DNA of 64,000 nucleotides from Perognathus longimembris pacificus (GCF_023159225.1 NC_063162.1:89985880-90049879); one strand, 5' to 3'. Numbered from the stretch's first letter, positions 1-12,049 are shown. Translations and numbers: made by a program. The notes: generated from the letters alone by a model not told the origin.

Positions 1-2588
1 CCTCCTAGCAAATAAACAACAAAATCTACCTAGGGTGGGAAAGATGCAACCCAACAGGCCTTAAGTGACTTCTAGTTTAGAAAAGGGAAGTCCTTCATGT
101 ATCATACTACCTTCCCATATACAATACAGAGAACAACTGCTATATAAATCTTTTGGATTTACTGAATTTACTAAGTAGTTAGAACTGAATTCAACTACTT
201 TACACTTTGGTTTTGCCATCTAATGTACTCTTTTAAGACTGGAGAAGTTTATGCAAATTTCCCAGTTATACAGCTTTCATAAGTAGCAAAATGTAGATGT
301 GAACCTAAATCAGCTTCAATCCAGAGCTTTACATTCTTCTAGTTGACTGAATTCTTTCATTGGGAACTAGGAGTATTATTATTTGGTCTTTGGATACCCT
401 AAAGAGTTAGAGCTATACATAGTAACTCCTATCAATTCAGATGTCTGGAGATGTTGCATGTAAACATGAACTAGGGAGGAAGGCAACTCTAGTCACTTCA
501 AAACTGTTATCACTAATGTGACATGAACTAGTGGGGAAGGCAACTCTATCACTAAGGCTTTTAAAATCACAGAGATTGATATTATTCATGCTTTACCATA
601 AGCAAATATGGACTTTAAAAAACCCCAACTATCCTAAACTTCACTAGTGATCTGATTTCTACCAGATTCAAGAAAGTTTAAGGAAAAAAACAAAACACAC
701 AACTTTTTCATATAGAATGAGACATTGAAGAGAAACACCTAAGCAGAATAAAGGAGCAAGCACAGATACTATAAGAAACCTGACCCAAGTCTCAAGCTTT
801 GTTTACTGTCTAACACTATTACCAACAATACCTTGACAACACAATCTATTTAAGCTTCATGCACACAATTAATGCCTACCAATATTTACATTATAAAAGT
901 AGAGATTTAAACAGATGGGGAAAACTAAATTCTAGTATTTTTTTCCTGCTTCCTATTTTATAAAGCAATCTTTTAGAACAATTAAGTAAGACAAACAGAC
1001 TAAAGTATCAGTTTGTTTTCCATGGGAGCTGCAAAAGATCACAGGTAAGTCTGCTCAAAAGCAACTGTACTGGTGTGGTTTGAGATGCTTAAAATTTGAT
1101 TGGAGATCTACTGTTCGCTCTAACTACATGGGAAAAATCACAATAAAAAAAAAAAAAACCTTACTGGCATTTATTTAGAACTACTGCCTTAAAAAAATTA
1201 ACTGGAAGTTAATACCCTAGGAAGATCAATTGCAGTCATGGATATAGTTTCAATTATGAGGAAAATGTTAATGACCACATCATAATGTGATTCCACATAC
1301 TTCACACATAACCTCTTGATATAGGTTATAACTCTAAAAGGCCATATACTCTAAAGGATCCTATGCTCCTGAGGCTAGGCTTACTAATTAATTTTATTAT
1401 TATTTGTCTTCTTAGATATCTTGGTAGTGTGTGTGCACGGGCATGCATGCATATGCACACACACACACAAAACCCACTGAGAATATTCCAGTAGCTGAAA
1501 AGGTTTATCTCTAAGATTATAATAAAAGGAACAAAAACTATGTCAAGTTTATGTCAAGTTCTTATGAACACTGATGTTATAAATCAACATCTACGGAATC
1601 TGATCACTTCATATAGGTTCCTAAAACTGTAAGTTATAGACTAAATCATATACATCTACTTTGACGTCACCAAAACATCACTTCAGGAAGCCCCCCTTTG
1701 AAACAGAAAAATTAATCATTTAAAGCACAAATACACACAGATATGAATTTCTATAAGACAATAGTAGGAAATTAAAGAACTGGCTAACAACCATTAGGAT
1801 TATACAAATAAAAATAACTCGAAAATAATACAAAAGCATGTAACACAGGCATAACGAGATAATTAAATGTTCCTTCATAAAAACTTTGGGGGAAAACAGG
1901 AGTAGAGACCCAATATTCATGCCTTAGAGATGAGCAATGACCTAGTGTCACAAGAAGTCAAGTGACATCCATAAATGCCTCATTTGCAAAATGCCACTGG
2001 CTAATAATTTGAAGTATTTAAACGTGTCCCTGCTTACTTTCTAGAGTCCGTGTTCCACAGAAAATCCTTTATATTTTCTTATATTTAGCTTGCAGCACTA
2101 ACAGCTCTATAATCTCTTAGTGAAATAAAAATTTCTTAATGATGAAGATCTCTAATGATATTTTGTAATGAAAGTTTACATTTTTCCCCAAATTGTTTGG
2201 AGAATGCATTTCTCAGGGCTACAAAATAACTGGCACACAAATAAAAGGATTTAATAACTATATGCTTTGACTCCACAAAATTTTGGAGGCTGACATATAA
2301 ATAATCAATGCATAAAGCTGCTCCAGTTCATGCATTCAAATCAATTTTCTACAATAAGCATTTGGTCAATGCCTATCCAGATGAGCAAAAAAAGGAGCTA
2401 GGAAGAAAAGCTTAATCAGAACAGACATATACTCTTACAACTCTCAGCTCTTTCTACTAATTTTCAATTTTAGCCAGTAATATGCCTCATTTGTATACTA
2501 CTGTTGACAGTTACTAGATAAAGCACTGCTTTATCTATTAGGAAGCTTTTCCCAATAGATAATCCCAGAAATATGCAAATATTTCTTT
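1..2588. other. SP4 intron 3, anonymous sequence
   Basis: AT-rich sequence with a short CA run near 1453-1468 and an imperfect 34-bp direct duplication (464-497 and 521-554). I recognise no exon, RNA gene or repeat family. Confidence 0.6.
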
Positions 2589-2603
2589 AAAACTGAATTT
2601 TTA

Positions 2604-2817
2604 AGGGCTGGGGATATAGCCTAGTGGCAAGAGTGCCTGCCTCGGATACACGAGGCCCTAGGTTCGATTCCCCAGCACCACATATACAGAAAACGGCCAG
2701 AAGCGGCGCTGTGGCTCAAGTGGCAGAGTGCTAGCCTTGAGCGGGAAGAAGCCAGGGACAGTGCTCAGGCCCTGAGTCCAAGGCCCAGGACTGGCCAAAA
2801 AAAAAACCCAAAAAAAC
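2604..2817 (+). mobile_element. dimeric ID-type SINE, young 'GAGCGGGAAG' subfamily
   Basis: It starts GGGCTGGGGATATAGCC, has two ID-like modules and ends in an A-rich tail. The target-site duplication aaactgaatttttaag flanks it (about 2589-2604 and 2818-2833). It belongs to the near-identical group also at 11.8, 17.9 and 25.6 kb. Confidence 0.92.
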
Positions 2818-3199
2818 AAACTGAATTTTTAAGATACATATTTATAACTGTTAATTAACCCTCACCCCACTCATTCTATATTGAACTACAGCATTTAGGA
2901 GGGTAGTTTTTTGTTGTTGTTTTATTTTTTTAAGGAAAATCTTGACACTTTTATGTGGAATTTTAGTCTAAAGTTTTAATGCAGCTTCTAGAACTTTATA
3001 AACAGAGATGAGAAACTACAGAAAGACATCAGTTAGGATAGGGAGTGTTTCAATCTTTTTGTGATTATTTCAATCTTCTTAAAACAAGTATAGCTTCTTT
3101 CCATCCACTGGCCACACTGAGCCTAACACTGATCATATTTCACTGAAAGTTTTACAAAGTCTTTCTGTATAAGCCTCCAAGATATCATCTTCTCCATGT

Positions 3200-3204
3200 G
3201 TTTG

Positions 3205-3235
<31 letters not shown>

Positions 3236-3430
3236 TGTGTACTGAACTCCATGCCTTTCATTCTCACTAAGTTTTTTGCTTATGGATGGTACTCGACACT
3301 TCAGCCTTGTCTCCAGTTCCAGCTTTATGCTGGTTAGCAGAAGATAAGAGTCTGTCCAGCCTGGCTAGCTTTGAATAGACTCTCTGATTTCAGTCTTCTG
3401 AATAGCTAAGTTTGAGTCACTGGTGCTTGC
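3200..3430 (-). mobile_element. B1-ID composite SINE, diverged, with (GT)n tail
   Basis: In the minus sense it runs from a B1-like head (end of interval) into an ID-like second half. The 3' tail is the (GT)n run at 3202-3240. Confidence 0.65.
3202..3240. repeat. (GT)n microsatellite
   Basis: About 19 GT units with one interruption, at the tail of the SINE beside it. Confidence 0.9.
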
Positions 3431-3549
3431 CCTTTACTTTTTATTGAACTTTTCTCAAATATATCCTACAATTTGATATTTTCACATGTATTCAAATACT
3501 GAAAGTATTTCCTTTACCATTCTCTAAGCTTATAAAACTACTACTGTCT

Positions 3550-3761
3550 TTTGTTGTTGTTGTTGTTGTTGCCAGGCCTGGGGCTTGAACTCAGGGCCTG
3601 AGGACTGTCCCTGGCTTCTTTTTGCTCAAGACTAGCACTCTGCCTCTTGAGCCACAGTGCCACTTCTGTTTTTTTGCTATATATGTGGTGCTTGGGGAAT
3701 CAAACCCAGGGCTTCATGTATACGAGGCGAGGACTTTACCACTAGGCCATATTCCCAGCCC
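3550..3761 (-). mobile_element. dimeric ID-type SINE
   Basis: Reverse-orientation element ending ATTCCCAGCCC, with a (GTT)n-like tail (complement AAC) at 3550-3571 in place of pure poly-A. Confidence 0.88.
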
Positions 3762-3924
3762 AAGAGTACTACTGCCTTATAAAGCTTTCTATGATAATAA
3801 AATTGTATTATGTCAGTGCTGTCCAATATAGTTGCCTCTAGATATATGTGGCAATTAGCATTTGAAATGTGGTTAATACAATTGAGGGAGTGAAATGAGC
3901 TTGTTCTGTATGGTTTGGTTTGAG

Positions 3925-4140
3925 ACTGAACAGAACTTGGAATTGAACAAAAGGCATCCTATAGGCTAGATAAGCACTCTACATGAGTCAGTCTATGCCC
4001 TAACCCTTTCTTTTTTGTATTTTGTTTTCTAGATAGTATCTTAATAAGTTAGTGTAGGTTAGCACTTGAACCCAAGATCACCCTGCCTCTGTCTCCAGAA
4101 TAGCTAGGATTAAGGCATGTACAATCATTCATGATAGAAG
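3925..4140 (-). mobile_element. old B1-ID composite SINE
   Basis: A degenerate ID-like part (about 3925-4010) is followed by a B1-like part with AGCTAGGATTAAGGCATG, both in reverse orientation. Confidence 0.5.
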
Positions 4141-5061
4141 TAAATTTTTAATTTTAGTTAATTTTACCTTAAAAAGCCACATATGGCTTATGGCTGGATA
4201 GTACAATTCTTGGTTATCAAATGATTCAAATACAAAACTGCATTTTACTCAACACTTATTATCCAACCCACTTTAACAACATCCTATAACAGCTGGGATT
4301 TCTCTTAGCTACTGATACATCATCCTGTTCTGTTTCTGGTAATTCAAATTCCTTGGCTCAACTTTCTCCTTTTGGTATATAAAGATTGGGTGAGCTTTTA
4401 AGTTTAGTTGTCATCCAACTTAAAACAATTCATCAATTTTGTATTCTACTGAAATTTCAATCATGATCGTATGCAAGAAGACTTCCAATCTAGAATGCCA
4501 ACTGTAAATCTCCAAATATAAACTAAGTTCCAAGTAAAATATTAATTTTAGACTTAATAAATATCAAAACTCAGGTACATCTGATTGTTTTTCTCTTTTT
4601 ACAAATGTCATTTCTTCTAATGATAAAACCCTCTGATGGTTATCCATGCTCAAGATTTCAAAAATTACTTTTAAAATGATTTTTCTTCTCTATATTCTCA
4701 GGGACTCATGAAAAAAAATCAAATACTCTGACTTCAAGCTCAATTTTTTTTTTTACAGATATCTGGATGAACACTATGGTCCAAAAATTGTTTTCCCTGT
4801 TTCTCCTATGTTTGCTAGACAATAAAATAAAAACTCTATAAATGAAACTTCCCTTCTCTTATCCCTTAAAAAGTATACAAATTCACACATTTCTTTAATG
4901 GCTTGTCATCTGTCCTTGGTCTGATACTGTCATTCTAAAACCAGACTTCCATCAATACCACCAACGTCATCATCTACCATATCCCTCAAAATCTGCACTA
5001 CAGTCTACCCCTTCCAAAACTTCCTCTTTTGCACCTGTGCCTTCTCAGCCTCATTACCTTT

Positions 5062-5306
5062 TATTGTGTGTGCAAGGCCTATGGTTTGAACTCAGAGCCT
5101 AGATGCTGTCCCTGAGCTTTTTTTGCTCAAAGCTAGCAATCTACCTACTTTTTCACTTGAGTCATAGCTCCACTTCTAGCTTTGTGGTGCTTAATTGGAG
5201 ATAAAAGTCTCATGCACTTTCCTACCCAAGCTGGCTCCAACTGTGATCCTCATCTATCAGCCTCCCGAGTAGTTAGAATTACAGGCATGAACCACTGATA
5301 CCTAGC
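5062..5306 (-). mobile_element. B1-ID composite SINE
   Basis: The reverse-complement B1 head (GTAGTTAGAATTACAGGC region, 5270-5306) joins an ID-like second half (CCCTGAGC, TTGCTCAAAGCTAGC). Confidence 0.75.
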
Positions 5307-5424
5307 TTCCTTTTTATCTTGTTAGGGCTCTCTTTTATTAAAAAGAGCCACGTCAAGCATCTTAGGCTTTATGAAGTCTTTCATTCCTGCTGTGGCTCTC
5401 AGTGGCTTCATCCTATTTTTGTTT

Positions 5425-5650
5425 TCTTTTTGTGCTAGTTCTGGGGTTTGAATGAAGGGCTTAGGCACTATCCCTGGGCTTACTTTGCTCATTCTACCAC
5501 CTGAGCCACAGCTCCACTTTCAGCTTTTTCTGTGATTAATTGGAGAGAAGAGTCTCATAGACTTCTCCCCAGGCTGGCTTTGAACCATGATCCTCTGATC
5601 TCAGTTTCCTGAATAGCTAGGATTACAGGTATGAACCACCAGCACACAGC
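5425..5650 (-). mobile_element. B1-ID composite SINE
   Basis: Same architecture as the copy at 5062-5306. The B1 head contains AGCTAGGATTACAGG in reverse and the ID half contains TCTACCACCTGAGCC. Confidence 0.78.
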
Positions 5651-5805
5651 TTCATTCTACTTTTTATTTCATTATTACCTTTAACCACTTACTTTACTTT
5701 TAGTATACACCATTATGTATTATTCCTATGCAACTACCCTTTATCTTAGTGACAATGCTGCCTCCTCAACTAGGACATAAGCTTTTAGAAGGCAAAATTT
5801 TCTGT

Positions 5806-5880
5806 TAACTGCCATCCTACCCTGAATGTGCCTGATCTCATCTGTCTTAGAAGCTAAACAGGGTTAGTATTTGGATGAGA
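5806..5880 (+). pseudogene. 5S rRNA pseudogene fragment
   Basis: The stretch resembles 5S rRNA in order: CCCTGAA, GCCTGATCTCATCTG, TTAGAAGCTAAACAGGG, then TTAGTATTTGGATGAGA. The roughly 11 bases expected between CAGGG and TTAGTA are missing, and GC pairs have decayed to AT. The loss falls in the internal control region used by TFIIIA, so it should not be transcribed. A B1 SINE follows about 40 bp later. Confidence 0.82.
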
Positions 5881-5915
5881 AAAGACAAAGGCTTCCACTT
5901 TTGTGTTTGGAACAA

Positions 5916-6030
5916 AAAGTCATGGTGGCACACAAATGTAATCTCAGAGGCTCAGGCATGGGGATTATGAGTTCAAGGTCAGCCTGGGTTTCGTAATTAG
6001 ATCCTGGGAAATAAACAACAAAACAAAAAC
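5916..6030 (+). mobile_element. monomeric B1 SINE
   Basis: CATGGTGGCACACA, AATCTCAGAGGCTCAGGCA and GAGTTCAAGGTCAGCCTGGG match the 7SL-derived B1 left part. An A-rich tail is at about 6010-6030. Confidence 0.75.
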
Positions 6031-6661
6031 CTTAGCCTTAACTAATCTTATAGTAGAAATATAAGAGATACACTGCTAAGAGGTGGTAAGTAACATTAAA
6101 AAAGATTAACATCAGCAATCAGGGACATTAATATTTAATGGGTAGAACAGGCAATAAGGGGAGAAAAGCAATCTGACACGACAGCAGAGGATATGGACAA
6201 AGGGAAACATAGAATAAAGCATTAATGAACTAACCATCCAAAAATAACACAATTTATAATATTCATCAAGTGACTCTTCGAGTTTTTTTTAATTTATAGG
6301 AAGTTCACCCAGCCAAGCAATGAAAATACATGAGTAAAACACAGAATTTATAGCTGTCTAATCATCTTTTTCCCCCTACAGTGTTATCTATTTTAATGAA
6401 ACCTGATATTTGTAACAACAAAAGCTTGCAGCTTATAAGGGAGGGAATATAAAAATACCTAAAACATTACAATTACAGCCTTAATCCCACACAAGTTTAT
6501 AGCTGACTGTCCAGTGTTGGAAATACAGAAATGACACTCTTTAGTAAGAGAGTACAGTATGCCCTGTCAGTTCGTAGGGTCATTGCTTAAAATAGCTGAA
6601 GAGTTTGGGGCCAAGGTAGGCACTGTTATGCTCTCATGGAGCAGTTGAACCCCACAGATGG

Positions 6662-6755
6662 CTATTTTTTTTCAAATTTTTATTATCAAACTGATATACA
6701 GAGAGGTTACAGTTTCATACGTTAGGCTTTGGATACATCTTGAGACAACAAATTA
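6662..6755 (-). mobile_element. L1 3'-end fragment, older lineage
   Basis: The reverse complement carries TATGAAACTGTAACC and AATAAAAATT, the same terminal sequence as the L1 tails at 14.5 and 17.3 kb. Confidence 0.6.
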
Positions 6756-7371
6756 AGCAACTAGGAAAGCAATTTTAAGTGTAGATAAACTGGCCCAAGA
6801 TTTTCTCTAAAAACTTGGGGGGAAGGAGAATCATTCTTACCAAAGAACATCCTCCCTATTCTATTATGCAATTGAGACCTACTTTCAATTAAGAATTCAG
6901 CTCCAGTTACCACTTTTTACTTCCAATAAAGATGAGGAGAATATGAACACATATTTGAGGGAAGTAGAATAATTATATTTAAATATATTTTTTCTCAGAC
7001 ACAACAAATGAGGGAGATCAGAACACAGAGAAAGAAAAGGTCTGATTCATTTACCTGATTAATTCATAATATGACTTAAAAAATCCTTATTTATAGATAT
7101 GTCTTAACAGAAAAGAGAGTCATTTGTGCCCTTGATGGAAAAAATAATTTAAATAATTTAGGGTGGCATTTTGACAAGGAAATAAACTTCACTGTAAAAT
7201 TATAACCAAAACCTGATCCTTTTAAACAAAGAATATCTACATTTTCTCTTTGAGACAGTTATTAAAATTCTGAAACTTGTATGTATTTTATTCTTTTAAT
7301 TTCATCATCACAATAAACCATCAAAACTCATGGCTATATTACTCTTCTAAAAATTAGTGACTTGTCTCTTT

Positions 7372-7574
7372 TTTTTTTTTTTAAGCCAATCCTGGGCCTT
7401 GGACTCAGGGCCTGAGCACTGTCCCTGGCTTCTTCTTGCTCAAGGCTAGCACTCTGCCAATTGAGCCACAGCACCACTTCTGGCCATTTTCTGTATATGT
7501 GGTGCTGGGAATCCAACCCAGGGCCTCATGTATACGAGGCAAGCACTCTTGCCACTAGGCCATATCCCCAGCCC
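7372..7574 (-). mobile_element. dimeric ID-type SINE
   Basis: Poly-T tail at 7369-7382 and head ending CATATCCCCAGCCC. The target duplication tgacttgt(c/t)tcttt lies at about 7358-7371 and 7576-7589. Confidence 0.92.
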
Positions 7575-7887
7575 ATGACTTGTTTCTTTAACTGTTCAAA
7601 GTTAATGCAACTCCAGAATATTTCTATACAACCATGATTTATGGAAACAAATGTAAAATGAATGAATGATAGTGAGCAACAAGTAATGAATTGAAAAAAG
7701 AAAGTGGGTCCTGTTACAGGCTTAAATAACTGAAGGTGTAATTATTATTTTGTCATCTCTTGGAAAAACTCAATGTGCTTTTATCTGCTTGGGCAGACAA
7801 ATGATCAGTTCATGATCCAAGCATATTTTGAACTTGCTTACCCATGATCACTTTGAAAAGGAAAGGAACAGGTCAAAAACATTCTTC

Positions 7888-7968
7888 CCTGCTCGCCACC
7901 CCCAGAGTTTGAATTCAGGGCCTTGTGTTTGCTAGGCAGATACTCTACCAGAGTCATTCCTCCAGCCC
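7888..7968 (-). mobile_element. monomeric ID-like SINE
   Basis: Reverse tRNA-Ala-like module with AGTTTGAATTCAGGGCCTT and ACTCTACCAGAGTCATTCC (decayed B and A boxes). Confidence 0.6.
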
Positions 7969-8497
7969 CCTAAGCATTTTTATTATTTCTAAAGTAAATA
8001 CTGGTTGGGATGCCTTATCTAAAATGCTCAGGACCAGTATTTTGAATTTAAGGTGTTTTTTTTTTCTGAGTCTAGAAATAGATGCATATGCTCAGTGAGA
8101 TTCTTCGAGAAGAGACCTAGGGTCTGATATGAAATTCATCTGTTTCATATTCATTTTCTTCACATAGTATACACGTAATTTGGTATAATATTTTCAGTAA
8201 GCTTGCACTTTCAGTGACCTGTCACAAGATCAGGTGTGGAAGTTTTTAGTTATTACATAAAATTAACACCGAAAAAGTCTTAAATTTCTTTCCTGGAATA
8301 AATTCCCAGTATTGAAGAAAAAAGCGTCTGCTATGGAGTATCTTGAGCTTTTGATTAAAGATGCTATAAAGTTGTACTATAAATTTAGAGAGTGACTTTA
8401 AAACCAACGAAATTTCCATTTATTTAAGAAACCTGTAAAGTTACTATGTTCTTCCAAAGCATGCTATCAGATTTTTGTTATATAAAGATTTAGTTTC

Positions 8498-8706
8498 AGC
8501 CGGGTGTCAGTGGCTCACACATGTAGTACTACTTGGGAGGCTGAGACTGGAGACTGGGTTTGAAACCAGCCCAGGCAGAAAAGTCCAGACTCTCCATTTC
8601 TAGCAAAAAGCAAGGCCTGGAGGTGTGGCTCTAAGTGGTAGAGTCAAACAAGCAAGCTAAGTGAGAGCATGAGGCACTGAATTCAAGTCCTTGAATCGGG
8701 GAAAAA
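8498..8706 (+). mobile_element. B1-ID composite SINE
   Basis: B1 head AGCCGGGTGTCAGTGGCTCA followed by the ID half GGTGTGGCTCTAAGTGGTAG and TGAATTCAAGTCCTTG. Confidence 0.78.
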
Positions 8707-8811
8707 GTTTTAATTGGGAAACAAAGAATTCTGAAACATTTTTAAATCTTAAAGAATAAAATCTAACCAGACTTACATAATCTAGTGTATAGTAGTTCAT
8801 GTGAGTATCTA

Positions 8812-9030
8812 ATGTTTTAGTATGTACACCTATAATCCTAGGTACTTAGGAAGCTGAGATCTAAGGTTCACAGTTCAAAGCAATCTGTGAGACTTGTTTT
8901 GCCAATTAACCACCAGAAAACCAGAAGTGGCTCTGTGGCTCAAAGTGGTACAGCACTAGCCTTGAGCAAAAGAGGTCAGGGACAGAACCCAAGCACCTAA
9001 GTTCAAACCTCAACGCCAAAAAACCCAAAA
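8812..9030 (+). mobile_element. B1-ID composite SINE
   Basis: CCTATAATCCTAGGTACTTAGG, then CCAATTAACCACCAGAAAACC, then GTGGCTCAAAGTGG. The 5' end is poorly preserved. Confidence 0.75.
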
Positions 9031-9514
9031 ACACTAAGCTAAAATAGAAGGAAAAAACTTAACTGTCTAATATAGCTTTTCTTTGCAGTTACAATAATAG
9101 ACGGCAGACAGACACCATTAAATACAATCCAATTTTAGAGTAATACAGAATACTAAAATTTGGAAGTGGCACTGTGGCAAAGTTCAGGGGAACAACTTAA
9201 CCATGCTTCTTAATAAGGTATATCCTATTTAAGTACTTGAAGAACACAACATTTTACTTTAATCTAATTTCCCTTTTCAACATAATTAATTACCATTTGC
9301 TAGTTTTCGAAGACATGAGAGAACAGTCCTAAGTGTCTGTGTGGAAATCCTCCTCAAGCTTCCTTCCTTTTACTTCTTCCTTTAGATATGGTTTTCTATT
9401 TACATGAAGGCCTAGCAATTAAGAGCACAACATAAAGCTATTTGTTCTCAAGTCTTACCTTGTTACGTCTTAATACACTTTCACACAAAATAATTTTGCT
9501 TTACATTTTTTAAA

Positions 9515-9694
9515 GGGGCTGAGAATGTGGCTTAGTAGTAGACTGCTTACTGAGCATGCATGAAGCCCTGAGTTCAATTCCTCAGTACCAAGTAAACAGA
9601 AAAAGCCCGGAGTGGTGCTCTGGCTCATGTGGTAGAATGCTAGCCTTGAGCAAAAGCAGCTCGGGGATAGTGCCCAGGCTGGCAAAAAAAAAAA
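9515..9694 (+). mobile_element. dimeric ID-type SINE
   Basis: Starts GGGGCTGAGAATGTGGC, has both modules and ends with a poly-A run. More diverged than the young copies. Confidence 0.88.
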
Positions 9695-10303
9695 CCATTA
9701 ATCTCTCTAGTCAATAATCCCCTCCCCCTCATATTATCTCTGCTCACAATAATTATTTGGCTTAAATTTATCCAAAAACTACAATTGCTAGAAAATATAT
9801 ACAATAAAGTACCTAGATTAAAAATTGCTACAAATATCTAGGTCTATGACTCTCCTACTGAAGGCAAAGAAAACAAAGTAAGAAAAAAAATCACCACAAC
9901 AGGCAAGAAATCAAAAGGTGATTTTGGAGCACAAATTAAAAATAGTATATGAGATAAAAAAATAAAGGATATTAAATTTTAAGTTTTAGTTTTCAAGGTG
10001 GAGAAACTGTATCATTTGAAGTAATTGCTTAGCAACCCAATCACTGCCACCAGGGACAGGAGCAAACAAAATTAACTTTAAGACCTAACTTTGTGAGGAA
10101 GAGAGAAGCAAGAAAGCCTTACCTATAATTATTTTTTCCTAGTAATTTTTTAAACTTGAATATTTATTTAAGCCTGGAGTTAAATCTGAATTATCCTGAC
10201 TTTGCAAATAACTAGAGGTTTAATTTGGGTAAACTGCATATCTAATCTAGGCTTTAGGTTTTTCATTTATAAACAAAAAGAACTAAGGCAAAGATGATCT
10301 GTT

Positions 10304-10640
10304 CTATGATTTGAATATAAAATGTACCACAAAGGCTTATTAGGTGTTGTATATTCCTCATTTCTCAGCTTGTGGTACTATGTGGAATTTTAGGAACTTT
10401 GGGCAGTGGGGCTTATCTGGAGGAACTAGGAACTGTGGACATGTCTTTTGACAGTTATACCTAGTTGCCAGCCCCTTATTTTCTCTCTGCTTCCTGTCCC
10501 AATGTTCTGCCCAATCACATGGGGCCAAGAAACAATGGACTAAACCCTCTGAAACTATGAGCCACCACGAATCTTTCCTCTACTAGGCTTTTTGGCTCAG
10601 GTGTTTTGTCACAGCAATGATAAAATTCCTTAGTATAATT
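10304..10640 (+). mobile_element. MaLR-type LTR (MT/ORR1-like), solo
   Basis: It opens with TATGATTTGAATATAAAATG and contains TTCTCTCTGCTTCCTG, ACTAAACCCTCTGAAACTATGAGCC and, near the end, GTGTTTTGTCACAGCAATGA. This is the usual layout of rodent MaLR LTRs, inserted in SP4 intron 3. Confidence 0.75.
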
Positions 10641-10729
10641 TGTGGCTTAGTAATTAGAATCTCATCTAGGTAACAAAAATGAAGTTAAATCTAACTTCTG
10701 GTTTAACTGAGGTTAAAAACATTTTTATA

Positions 10730-10958
10730 AGCCAGATGGCAATGGCTCATATCTGTAACCCTAGCTATTCAGGCTGCTGAGACCTGGAGGTTCACAGGTC
10801 CAAAAAAAGCCTTTGAGATTCTATTTCCAGTTAGTCAACAAAATGTTCTACCTTATTGGAAGTGTGGTTCAAGTGGTAAAGCACTAGCTGTGAACAACAA
10901 CAACAAAAACAACAGAATAAGGCCCTGAGTTCAAGTCCTGGTAGCAACACAAGGAAAA
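10730..10958 (+). mobile_element. B1-ID composite SINE
   Basis: GCAATGGCTCATATCTGTAACC, TCAGGCTGCTGAGACC, then GTGTGGTTCAAGTGGTAAAG and GAGTTCAAGTCC. An internal (AAC)n expansion is at about 10898-10912. Confidence 0.72.
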
Positions 10959-10974
10959 GAACAAAAAGATTTAA

Positions 10975-11180
10975 TGGCAAAGTGTGGTAGTGCACACCTG
11001 TAATCCTAGTTACTTGGAAGGTAAATTGAGAGAGTAGGATGATGCTAGTTTGAAGACAGCTCAGGAAAAACTGGCACTAAGACTCCCATCTCAACCAATA
11101 AAAACTAGGTGTAGTGGCAGGTACCTGTTATGTCAGCTAGGAACAAAGTGTAAATAGGAGGATTGTGGTCCAAAACAGAT
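10975..11180 (+). mobile_element. dimeric B1-type SINE
   Basis: Two B1-like units in tandem: GTGGTAGTGCACACCTGTAA at about 10984 and TAGGTGTAGTGGCAGGTACC at about 11106, each followed by an AGGA(G)GAT..-like stretch. Confidence 0.6.
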
Positions 11181-11198
11181 GGCAAAAATAAAGACCCT

Positions 11199-11402
11199 GG
11201 GGCTGGGAATATGGCCTAGTGGCAAGGGCGCTTGCCTCCTACACATGAAGCTCTCAGTTCGATTCCCCAGCACCACATATATGGAAAACGGCCAGAAGGG
11301 GCGCTGTGGCTCAGGTGGCAGAGTTCTAGCCTTGAGAGGGAAGAAGCCAGGGATGGTGCTCAGGCCCTGAGTCCAAGGCCCAAAAAAAATAAATCAATAA
11401 AA
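11199..11402 (+). mobile_element. dimeric ID-type SINE, 'CTCCTACACATG' subfamily
   Basis: GGGGCTGGGAATATGGCC head and an A-rich tail. A perfect 12-bp target duplication aataaagaccct lies at 11187-11198 and 11403-11414. It shares diagnostic bases with the copy at 29085. Confidence 0.94.
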
Positions 11403-11437
11403 AATAAAGACCCTAACAAAAATATAACCAAAGCAAA

Positions 11438-11540
11438 AAGGGTTGGGGAACATAAGCTCAAGTGTCAGAACACAAAGCCCTAGCAGGCACAAAGCCCTGG
11501 GTTCAAACCCCAGCACTGCCAGAAAAATAAAAAAAGGTCT
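11438..11540 (+). mobile_element. monomeric ID-like SINE
   Basis: A tRNA-like module with GGCACAAAGCCCTGGGTTC (B-box region) and CCCCAGCACTGCC, then an A-rich tail. Confidence 0.6.
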
Positions 11541-11667
11541 TACACATACCCAACGTTTATCCATGTACACATGCATAAACATACTCATACATATGCAACT
11601 ATATTTATCCACATATAGAAACATTATCTTAATACCATTCTGAATCTCAATCCAGATTACTTGTAGG

Positions 11668-11775
11668 AAAACATTTTTTTTTTAGGGGAAAGGGAGTGCC
11701 AGTCCTGGGGCCTGAACTCAAGGCCTGGGCACTGTCCTTGAGCTTCTTTTGCTCCAGGCTAGTACAGCTCTACTT
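11668..11775 (-). mobile_element. truncated dimeric ID-type SINE
   Basis: Only the 3' half (CAGTCCTGGGGCCTGAACTC to GCTCCAGGCTAGTAC, in reverse) is present. It abuts the younger SINE at 11792. Confidence 0.7.
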
Positions 11776-11791
11776 CCCCAGGGAAACTTTT

Positions 11792-12033
11792 TTTTTTTGT
11801 TGGCCAGTCCTGGGCCTTGGACTCAGGGCCTGAGCACTGTCCCTGGCTTCTTCCCGCTCAAGGCTAGCACTCTGCCACTTGAGCCACAGCGCCGCTTCTG
11901 GCCGTTTTCTGTATATGTGGTGCTGGGGAATCGAACCTAGGGCCTCGTGTATCCGAGGCAGGCACTCTTGCCACTAGGCTATATCCCCAGCCCAGAGGCA
12001 GGCACTCTTGCCACTAGGCTATATCCCCAGCCC
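11792..12033 (-). mobile_element. dimeric ID-type SINE, young subfamily, with duplicated 5' end
   Basis: Young 'GAGCGGGAAG' subfamily. The target duplication ccccagggaaactttt is at 11776-11791 and 12034-12049. The 39 bases at the SINE's 5' end occur twice (11955-11993 and 11995-12033). Confidence 0.93.
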
Positions 12034-12049
12034 CCCCAGGGAAACTTTT

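Noticed and set aside
9515..9600. tRNA gene candidates within ID modules (A- and B-box-like motifs)
   Set aside because: All such modules lie inside SINEs with A tails and target duplications and lack a full cloverleaf. They are SINE promoters, not tRNA genes.
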